Positions 1 through 6,910 of a stretch of DNA of 6,910 nucleotides are shown here, piece by piece. A program made the translations under genes and the position numbers. Within the stretch, counting starts at the first letter, position 1. Each line of letters begins with the position of its first letter. Source of the stretch: Sedimenticola sp. (GTDB lineage: Bacteria; Pseudomonadota; Gammaproteobacteria; Chromatiales; Chromatiaceae); assembly GCA_027023915.1 (NCBI GenBank), contig JALVUB010000184.1, positions 1 to 6,910 of the forward strand. The letters are read 5' to 3'. The notes under the pieces are model-generated. The model did not search any database, was not told the DNA's origin, and saw only the letters and a list, made by a program, of their open reading frames with translations.

Positions 1-176
1 AGATCGATGTCGGCGCTGTGCACCGGCGGCAGCAGCTCCAGCAGGTGACGCCAGCGCTCGAAATCGCCATGGCGCTGCGGCGCCAGGGCCGGTTCCAGCT
101 GGCCGGGCAACAGTTCAGCCCAGGGGGAAAGGCCTTCGGATTCGAACAGGGAGCGGAGGTCGGAGAGGTCGAGCAG
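1..176 (-). CDS. cmoB: CmoB, tRNA U34 carboxymethyltransferase (N-terminal part, runs off the left edge)
   Basis: CmoB transfers the carboxymethyl group of carboxy-SAM to 5-hydroxyuridine at tRNA position 34, giving 5-oxyacetyl-uridine, which widens wobble decoding. Only about 58 N-terminal residues are present. The stretch around LSPWAELLPGQ, followed by HGDFERW and LLELLPPV, aligns without gaps to my recollection of the start of E. coli CmoB (LSHWLETLPAQ, then HGLFKQW, then FLPEI). The gene follows cmoA on the same strand, its usual partner. The start is odd: the frame is closed by TAG at 207-209, and no ATG, GTG or TTG lies between that stop and the conserved region. CTG at 174-176 falls exactly at the E. 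coli initiator position, and ATT at 177-179 is the other candidate. An ATG at 185-187 is in a different frame. No Shine-Dalgarno sequence is visible. Identity is secure; the start is not. Confidence 0.85.
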   Translation of the reverse strand, partial: MLDLSDLRSLFESEGLSPWAELLPGQLEPALAPQRHGDFERWRHLLELLPPVHSADID

Positions 177-186
177 AATGATTTCA

Positions 187-210
187 TTGTCGGACTGAAG
201 TCCGACCTAC
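187..210 (+). repeat. REP-like palindrome, copy 1
   Basis: The core is a hairpin with arms GTCGGAC (189-195) and GTCCGAC (200-206) around a TGAA loop, followed by CTAC. It is the inverted partner of the copy at 241-264: on opposite strands the two 24-base units match at 22 positions. It abuts the cmoB start region and supplies the TAG that closes the cmoB frame upstream. Short palindromes of this type are common as dispersed intergenic REP elements in proteobacteria. Confidence 0.8.
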
Positions 211-240
211 CTTTTTGTCTGTGGATTGCTTGCCAGTGGT

Positions 241-264
241 GTAGGTCGGGCTTCAGCCCGACAA
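241..264 (-). repeat. REP-like palindrome, copy 2 (inverted relative to copy 1)
   Basis: The hairpin arms are GTCGGGC (245-251) and GCCCGAC (256-262) around TTCA, preceded by GTAG. It differs from the reverse complement of copy 1 at only two positions, one in each arm. Those changes compensate, an A-T pair in one copy being G-C in the other, so the stem is preserved. Together with copy 1 and a 30-base spacer it forms a REP doublet (REPIN/BIME-like) of about 78 bases. It starts 9 bases after the cmoA stop codon. Confidence 0.8.
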
Positions 265-273
265 CCACCTTAA

Positions 274-1023
274 TTAAGGCCGCGCCACGAAAGAGACGAA
301 GTTGAAACACTGAAACCAGGGTTGCACCTGGCCGAAGCCCGCCTCCGCCAGGCGCTCCCGGTGGGCCGCCACCGTTTCGGGCACCAGCACCTTCTCCAGG
401 GCCGCCCGCTTCTGGGCGATCTCCAGCTCGCTGTAGCCGTTGACCTGCTTGAACGCCTCGTGCAGCTCCGCCAGCCAGGCCGATTCGTCGGGCGTGGCGC
501 CTGCCACCTTCTCCGACAGCACCAGCACCCCGCCCGGCAGCATCCCCCGGCGGATACGCCTCAGCAGCGGCAGCCGCTCCTCCACCGGCAGGAACTGAAG
601 GGTGAAGTTGAGCACCACCACCGAGGCACGTTCGATGCCGACGTCGCGGATGTCGGCGCACACCAGGTCCACCGGCAGCGGCAGGGAGCGGGCGGCCAGC
701 TCCCGCCGGGCGCCCTCGACCATGGCCGGCGCCCTGTCCACGGCGACGATGCGGCAGTCCGGCCGGGTCACCGATTCGGCCATCACCGCGCTGGCGGCAC
801 CCAGGGAGCAGCCCAGGTCATACAGGCGGCTTCCCGGCTGCGCATGGCGACGGGCCAGGATGCCGGTGGTGGCGACGATGGTGGCGTAACCCGGCACCGA
901 ACGGGAGATCATGTCGCCGAAGACCCGCGCCACCCGCTCGTCGAATACGAAGGACTCCACCTGCCCGCGCGGCTCCGCGTAAAGACGGTCGCGCTCAGAG
1001 CGATTCCTCAAACTCGTCGCCAT
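274..1023 (-). CDS. cmoA: CmoA, carboxy-S-adenosyl-L-methionine synthase
   Basis: CmoA converts SAM and prephenate to carboxy-SAM, the donor used by CmoB for tRNA U34 modification in the cytoplasm. The 249-residue product is close to the E. coli length and matches it throughout from memory. It has FDERVARVFGDMI (27-39), RSVPGY (41-46), the SAM-binding loop YDLGCSLGAAS (68-78), acidic motif DIRD (124-127), NFTLQFL (139-145), NGYSELEI (195-202), and a conserved C-terminal WFQCFNF. Arg206, in QKR, corresponds to the arginine I recall contacting the carboxylate of carboxy-SAM. The ATG at 1023 was chosen because homology begins shortly after it; upstream codons belong to the SET gene, which it overlaps by 29 bases. 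A purine-rich GGAGGAG lies about 13 bases upstream, rather far. cmoB follows after the REP pair, so the two are probably co-transcribed. Confidence 0.95.
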   Translation of the reverse strand: MATSLRNRSERDRLYAEPRGQVESFVFDERVARVFGDMISRSVPGYATIVATTGILARRHAQPGSRLYDLGCSLGAASAVMAESVTRPDCRIVAVDRAPAMVEGARRELAARSLPLPVDLVCADIRDVGIERASVVVLNFTLQFLPVEERLPLLRRIRRGMLPGGVLVLSEKVAGATPDESAWLAELHEAFKQVNGYSELEIAQKRAALEKVLVPETVAAHRERLAEAGFGQVQPWFQCFNFVSFVARP

Positions 1024-1354
1024 AATAAAAGGTGATCTCCTCCCCCGCCTGGATGTCGCGCAAGGCGTAGAGATCGAAACCGTCGAACTCGGCGTTGCAT
1101 TCCGCCGAGTGGTTGAGATAGCGCAACAGGTTGCGCCCACTCCGCCCGATCCATGCGCTCTCATCTTCCGGCTCTTCGCTCACCCAGAGCACATAAGTAC
1201 CGTTGCGCTTCGCCTCCGGCCCCCAGTAGGTGCCGATATAGGTACCAGCCGCTATGGTGCGGCGGGCAAACAGCCCGGTGCCGTGGATAGGCGAGCGGTC
1301 GGCATAGACCCACTTGGCCAGCTCGGAATCGCGATAGCGAAGTCGTCTGCTCAC
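995..1354 (-). CDS. Small SET-domain protein, putative protein-lysine methyltransferase
   Basis: This 119-residue protein is little more than a minimal SET domain, the fold that transfers methyl groups from SAM to protein lysines. Visible motifs are HGTGLFA (24-30), the strand GTYIGTYWG (37-45), the pseudoknot motif RYLNHS (78-83) with a following Asn87, and the C-terminal GEEITFYYG (104-112), whose tyrosines occupy the catalytic position. No post-SET cysteine cluster is present. The start is GTG at 1352-1354: it overlaps the stop of the upstream deacetylase-like gene in a 4-base GTGA, which implies translational coupling, and GGTGGAG lies just upstream. An in-frame start at 1414 would add 20 proline- and glycine-rich residues unlike the family. 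Its end overlaps cmoA. The substrate cannot be predicted; a ribosomal or translation protein would fit the neighbours but is speculation. Confidence 0.85.
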   Translation of the reverse strand: MSRRLRYRDSELAKWVYADRSPIHGTGLFARRTIAAGTYIGTYWGPEAKRNGTYVLWVSEEPEDESAWIGRSGRNLLRYLNHSAECNAEFDGFDLYALRDIQAGEEITFYYGDEFEESL

Positions 1355-2187
1355 AGCTCCACCGGCAGGCTCTGGGTGGCCACATGTTCCTGACGGCCCG
1401 GCGCGGGAGCCCAACCCACCTGATGCACCGGCAGCTTTTCCAAATCCAGCTCGGCACGGACTTCACCCAGGGAGCGAAGGCTGCCCTCCTGTCCCTGCCA
1501 CATGACGATGAGCTTCTCCATGGTATCCAGGTATTCGCTCCCCACCTCTTCGGCATCGGCTGTAAAGACATGCCCGTGGGGCAACACCCGCCGGGACTCT
1601 ACATAGAGATGTTCATGAACATTGTCGGGCGTGGCTTCCCCCTGGGCCAGCAGTTCCTGAATGGTGGGCAGGGTGGTGGGAATCTGGGGACAGCGGGAGA
1701 CGATATTGTGGAGCTGGGGAAAGAAGGGAAATTTGCCGCGGACGTCGCTGGCGTATTGAAAACCGCTCTGCTCCTCCATTTCGAACAGGTGGGCATTGGG
1801 TTGCCAAGCCGGCGCGGCGAAGCAGTCCGGCGGTTGCCCTGTGAGGGTTTCAAACTTCTCCATGCCCAGGGCCAACTGATATTTGGTCCAGTCGGTATCG
1901 GCAAATGCCGCCTGACGACGCCAGATATCAGCATCGAAACCGTAGAGCCCAATCTCGTGCCCGCCTTCCACCACCGCATGTATTGCTTCCTCCAGGCTCA
2001 TGCGGGAAACATCGCTCCCAAGAAGACGGGAGAAGGCGCGCCGAACCAAGCCCTTGCCGGAAGCGAATTCCATGGCGAAGAAAAAAGTGGCCCGCACATC
2101 GTAGTTCGAAAACAGTTCCAGCAAAGCGGGCACCCCGAGGGCGAATCCCCGTTCACTGGCCACGTCGATCTTGAGCGCAACTCGCAT
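1351..2187 (-). CDS. ArnD-like polysaccharide-deacetylase-fold protein, metal ligands apparently lost
   Basis: The 278-residue product follows the pattern of the NodB/CE4 deacetylase superfamily, closest to ArnD, the deformylase of undecaprenyl-phosphate-L-Ara4FN. Shared signatures (alignment from memory) are KIDVxxxRG at 6-13, GVPALLELF at 18-26, RATFFF at 32-37, HEIGL at 77-81, SDVRG at 147-151 and IPTTLPT at 169-175. The metal-binding residues are missing. The second Asp of the ArnD IDVD motif is Ala10, and the HxxxH histidines of HAWDH are Tyr82 and Ala86. The later histidine of TIHAE is Asp211. No signal peptide or membrane segment is seen, so it is probably cytoplasmic. Start ATG at 2187 has GAGG about 10 bases upstream. 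It follows the small cysteine protein gene by 12 bases and overlaps the SET gene by 4. Fold membership is fairly sure; function is unknown. Confidence 0.75.
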   Translation of the reverse strand: MRVALKIDVASERGFALGVPALLELFSNYDVRATFFFAMEFASGKGLVRRAFSRLLGSDVSRMSLEEAIHAVVEGGHEIGLYGFDADIWRRQAAFADTDWTKYQLALGMEKFETLTGQPPDCFAAPAWQPNAHLFEMEEQSGFQYASDVRGKFPFFPQLHNIVSRCPQIPTTLPTIQELLAQGEATPDNVHEHLYVESRRVLPHGHVFTADAEEVGSEYLDTMEKLIVMWQGQEGSLRSLGEVRAELDLEKLPVHQVGWAPAPGRQEHVATQSLPVEL

Positions 2188-2199
2188 TGACGGGCAACC

Positions 2200-2397
2200 T
2201 CACAAAGAACAACTGCCCTTGTACACTGCCATGATGCTTTTGATCTCCCGTTCCACCTCGGCCCTTTCATCCGGCTCGAGATGTTCCAGTTCCGGCAGTA
2301 TGAAACCGTGATCCATCTGCTCTATATCGCGCCACAACGCCTTGCAGCCTTTTTGACAGAGCTGCTCAACGCAGTCGTCTATGCGCTTTCTGTTCAT
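2200..2397 (-). CDS. Small conserved-looking cysteine-containing protein, function unknown
   Basis: A 65-residue acidic, mainly helical-looking protein that I cannot assign to a named family. It has three cysteines near the N-terminus (Cys9, Cys14, Cys18; spacing C-x4-C-x3-C) and one near the C-terminus (Cys63, in YKGSCSL). Four cysteines could bind a metal or form disulfides, but the spacing is not a standard zinc ribbon. The middle is rich in Glu and Asp (LEHLEPDERAEVEREIKSI). It is the first gene of the minus-strand run, 12 bases before the deacetylase-like gene, and it lies directly downstream of a plausible minus-strand promoter. Start ATG at 2397 is preceded by a weak GTGGCGG. Its genuineness rests on position, spacing and the compact domain-like sequence. 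Confidence 0.7.
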   Translation of the reverse strand: MNRKRIDDCVEQLCQKGCKALWRDIEQMDHGFILPELEHLEPDERAEVEREIKSIMAVYKGSCSL

Positions 2398-2429
2398 CCG
2401 CCACGGAGGAGATCGTCGGCAAGGCGCGG

Positions 2430-2458
2430 ATTATGCCACAGCTTTCCCCGGCTGTTGG
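2430..2458 (-). promoter_or_regulatory. Candidate sigma-70 promoter for the minus-strand cmo operon
   Basis: Read on the minus strand, CATAAT (2430-2435) is a good -10 box. CCAACA (2453-2458) is a weak -35 box at 17-base spacing. Transcription would begin near 2423, about 26 bases before the ATG at 2397. No other good candidate is visible in the gap. Confidence 0.45.
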
Positions 2459-2490
2459 GGAGGGAACAGAGCAGGCTCTTAAATTCGTTC

Positions 2491-2518
2491 TTGTTTTGTT
2501 CTATTTTTGCGCTATAAT
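2491..2518 (+). promoter_or_regulatory. Strong sigma-70 promoter for the 45-residue membrane protein
   Basis: A perfect -10 box TATAAT (2513-2518) is preceded at 16-base spacing by TTGTTT (2491-2496), four of six matches to the -35 consensus. The region is AT-rich against a GC-rich background. The start point would be near 2525, giving a leader of about 27 bases. Confidence 0.75.
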
Positions 2519-2538
2519 GAAACCAGAATAGAACAAAG

Positions 2539-2544
2539 AAGGAG
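2539..2544 (+). promoter_or_regulatory. Ribosome binding site deciding the start of the 45-residue protein
   Basis: AAGGAG lies 7 bases before the ATG at 2552, near-ideal spacing. This selects the 45-residue product over longer readings from a TTG at 2507, which would overlap the -10 box and lie upstream of the predicted transcript start. Confidence 0.8.
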
Positions 2545-2551
2545 CCAGGCC

Positions 2552-2689
2552 ATGAACAGCTACATCATGAAAGATCACCGTTTCCTGCTGGACAGAAGGT
2601 TGCCGACAGGGGTGCGCGCCGTACTGGAAGCAGCTGTTTTCGTTGCCGCGCTGGGCGCTTTTCTCGTCGCCTTGGCCCTTGCCGCCTAA
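2552..2689 (+). CDS. 45-residue single-pass membrane protein, function unknown
   Basis: The product has a charged N-terminal half (Lys7, Arg10, Arg15, Arg16, Arg22) and ends in an uninterrupted hydrophobic run of about 19 Ala, Val, Leu and Phe residues (27-45). By the positive-inside rule the N-terminus faces the cytoplasm and the helix is a C-terminal anchor. I do not recognise a family. It is the only plus-strand gene in the window. It has its own strong promoter, an excellent Shine-Dalgarno sequence and a candidate repressor operator, and it ends 5 bases from the dnaE stop, convergent with dnaE. Short, tightly repressed membrane proteins under DNA-damage control include TisB (toxin) and SidA (division inhibitor); the resemblance is in size, topology and control layout, not sequence. 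It could also be a subunit or assembly factor of a membrane complex. Confidence 0.7.
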   Translation: MNSYIMKDHRFLLDRRLPTGVRAVLEAAVFVAALGAFLVALALAA

Positions 2690-2694
2690 ACCCG

Positions 2695-6240
<3,546 letters not shown>

Positions 6241-6271
6241 GGAACGACAGTACTTGGCGCTTGCGCCCGTA

Positions 6272-6585
6272 TCAAACCCCGTTATCAAAACGTTCCTGCA
6301 GGTTCTCCCGCAATCGTCGGCCATGCATAACGGCCACGACCCGCATCCGGTGAGATTCGATTCTGTAAATCAGACGGTAGCTGTAGACGAACCGTTCCCT
6401 GATGCGCTCATCACCCAACTCCGGAACAATCCGGCCGGCCAGAGGAAATTGCTGGATACTGCGAGAAACCGTCAATATTTTCTGACCACCGCCTGAGCAT
6501 AGAACCGGGAATCACGCGCGATGTAATCCGCAATGGACTCCAGATCTTCCGTGGCTTCTGGAGACCATTCTACTTGGAGGTCCAT
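6272..6585 (-). pseudogene. ParE/RelE-family toxin, broken by a one-base frameshift
   Basis: Type II toxins of the ParE/RelE superfamily poison gyrase or cleave mRNA and are held in check by a cognate antitoxin. The first frame (ATG 6585 to TGA 6472-6474) gives 37 residues beginning MDLQVEWSPEATEDLESIADYI. It stops just after VVRK. The following frame continues as ILTVSRSIQQFPLAGRIVPE, then RERFVYSYRLIYRI and VMHGRR, ending at 6272. Joining the two by adding one A to the AAAA run at 6478-6481 restores a typical toxin of 104 residues with the family's GR-VPE, YRLIYR and HGRR motifs. The start overlaps the antitoxin by 16 bases, the usual module layout. A minus-1 slip on AAA would also join the frames, but the run is short and no stimulator is seen. 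A mutation or sequencing error is likelier. Gyrase versus ribosome targeting cannot be told. Confidence 0.85.
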
Positions 6586-6758
6586 TTTTCGAATTTGAGT
6601 TCCACATCCAGCTGACTCATTGTGCCTTCCTTTTCGGCCCGCTCAATGCCCCTATGGATCTTCTCCACGACATAGAGATGGTACTGAATATCTTCCAGTG
6701 AACAGTCTTCTGGAAGTTTGTCCAAAAGTGCTTTCACTTCTTGTTTGACAGTACTCAC
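6570..6758 (-). CDS. Antitoxin of a type II toxin-antitoxin module
   Basis: This 62-residue protein resembles the short antitoxins often found directly before ParE/RelE toxins (pattern: lysine-rich start, LPEDCSLEDIQYHLYVVEKIHRGIERAEKEG, then a C-terminal tail that would contact the toxin). I recognise the type but cannot name the subfamily, and no clear ribbon-helix-helix or AbrB pattern is visible. The antitoxin would neutralise the toxin and often autoregulates its operon. The start is GTG at 6756-6758, set by GGGAG (6766-6770) 7 bases upstream, which lies inside the last codons of rnhB. The overlapping ATG at the rnhB stop is in a different frame. It begins 3 bases after rnhB, and its end overlaps the toxin start. 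With the toxin frameshifted it looks like an orphaned antitoxin. Confidence 0.85.
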   Translation of the reverse strand: MSTVKQEVKALLDKLPEDCSLEDIQYHLYVVEKIHRGIERAEKEGTMSQLDVELKFEKWTSK

Positions 6759-6761
6759 GCT

Positions 6762-6910
6762 TCATCTCCCAGGAATCTCACGCCCTCGCAAACACCGCTT
6801 CACCGGCCCGAAGCTGCGCCGGTGCGCGGGGCTGACGCCCAGCCGCTGCAAGGCTTCGAGGTGCTGCCGGGTAGGATACCCCTTGTGGCCGGCAAAGCCA
6901 TAGCCGGGAT
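6762..6910 (-). CDS. rnhB: Ribonuclease HII (C-terminal part, runs off the right edge)
   Basis: RNase HII cleaves the RNA strand of RNA-DNA hybrids and starts removal of single ribonucleotides misincorporated in DNA. The 49 complete codons present encode PGYGFAGHKGYPTRQHL followed by HRRSFGPVKRCL. This matches the conserved C-terminus of RnhB (in E. coli, from memory, YGFAQHKGYPT and HRRSFGPVKRAL). The stop is TGA at 6762-6764. The next gene on the strand is the antitoxin after 3 bases, then the toxin remnant and dnaE. In E. coli rnhB directly precedes dnaE, so the order supports the identification. The catalytic acidic residues lie outside the window, so activity cannot be judged. Confidence 0.93.
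   Translation of the reverse strand, partial: PGYGFAGHKGYPTRQHLEALQRLGVSPAHRRSFGPVKRCLRGREIPGR

Larger units (their letters stand above)
2487..2545 (+). promoter_or_regulatory. Candidate operator: GTTC-N7-GTTC direct repeat and 11-bp inverted repeat around the promoter
   Basis: GTTC at 2487-2490 and GTTC at 2498-2501 are separated by seven T-rich bases. This is the layout known for the alphaproteobacterial LexA box (GTTC-N7-GTTC). In addition, TTTGTTCTATT (2495-2505) and its exact reverse complement AATAGAACAAA (2527-2537) flank the -10 box with centres 32 bases apart, three helical turns. The second arm also starts a near-match on the opposite strand, GAAC-N7-GAGC (2531-2545). The sites cover the -35, -10 and transcript start, so a bound protein would repress. 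LexA is a suggestion only. Confidence 0.5.

Noticed and set aside
189..216. Copy 1 of the REP palindrome followed by TTTTT as an intrinsic terminator
   Set aside because: The T run follows the hairpin only on the plus strand, where no gene is transcribed into it; the cmoA-cmoB transcript runs the other way and has no U tract there.
1384..2190. A 268-codon plus-strand open frame
   Set aside because: It is antisense to the deacetylase-like gene, whose ArnD-type motifs, operon spacing and start signals mark the minus strand as coding.
2444..2460. Inverted repeat TCCCC-N7-GGGGA near the minus-strand promoter
   Set aside because: The five-base arms are low-complexity C and G runs, too weak to call an operator.
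2507..2551. A longer 60-residue version of the small membrane protein from TTG at 2507
   Set aside because: The TTG overlaps the -10 box and would lie upstream of the predicted transcript start, while the ATG at 2552 has an excellent ribosome binding site.
6256..6267. Short inverted repeat GGCGC-TT-GCGCC before dnaE as a regulatory hairpin
   Set aside because: Five-base arms with a two-base loop arise often in GC-rich DNA; there is no T tract and no other supporting signal.
6241..6324. An upstream dnaE start at 6324, adding 28 residues
   Set aside because: The extension has no resemblance to DnaE, overlaps the toxin remnant in another frame, and family homology begins at the ATG at 6240.

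Overview
The window is GC-rich, densely packed bacterial DNA, almost certainly from a gammaproteobacterium. It carries a DnaE replicative polymerase and the CmoA/CmoB tRNA wobble-uridine pair, both very like the Escherichia coli proteins (compared from memory). An rnhB-to-dnaE order is typical of the lpx-rnhB-dnaE cluster of Gammaproteobacteria. Assignment below class level would be a guess. Nearly all genes lie on the minus strand. No rRNA, tRNA, CRISPR array or complete insertion sequence was seen, and no gap between genes exceeds about 155 bases.

Right block (about 2695-6910, minus strand): the end of rnhB, then a small type II toxin-antitoxin module, then dnaE. The antitoxin starts 3 bases after the rnhB stop. 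The ParE/RelE-like toxin is split by a one-base frameshift in an A run. The module sits between two housekeeping genes that are usually adjacent. dnaE encodes an 1181-residue polymerase III alpha subunit with its catalytic aspartates present.

Middle (about 2398-2695): a divergent regulatory region. A near-consensus plus-strand promoter drives a 45-residue protein with one predicted membrane segment. The promoter is covered by a GTTC-N7-GTTC direct repeat, which resembles the alphaproteobacterial LexA box, and by an 11-bp perfect inverted repeat around the -10 box. Together these suggest a tightly controlled, possibly DNA-damage-induced, small membrane protein. This is the most intriguing locus here, but the regulator and function are inferred.

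Left block (1-2397, minus strand): a tight operon-like run. It contains a 65-residue cysteine-containing protein, an ArnD-like polysaccharide-deacetylase-fold protein that has apparently lost all its metal ligands, a small SET-domain protein, cmoA, and the start of cmoB. The deacetylase-like and SET genes overlap by 4 bases, and SET and cmoA by 29. A pair of inverted REP-like palindromes lies between cmoA and cmoB. It reaches the cmoB start, where no ATG, GTG or TTG is available in frame.

CmoA makes carboxy-S-adenosylmethionine, and CmoB uses it to build 5-oxyacetyl-uridine at tRNA position 34. The roles of the three upstream genes in that operon are unknown.
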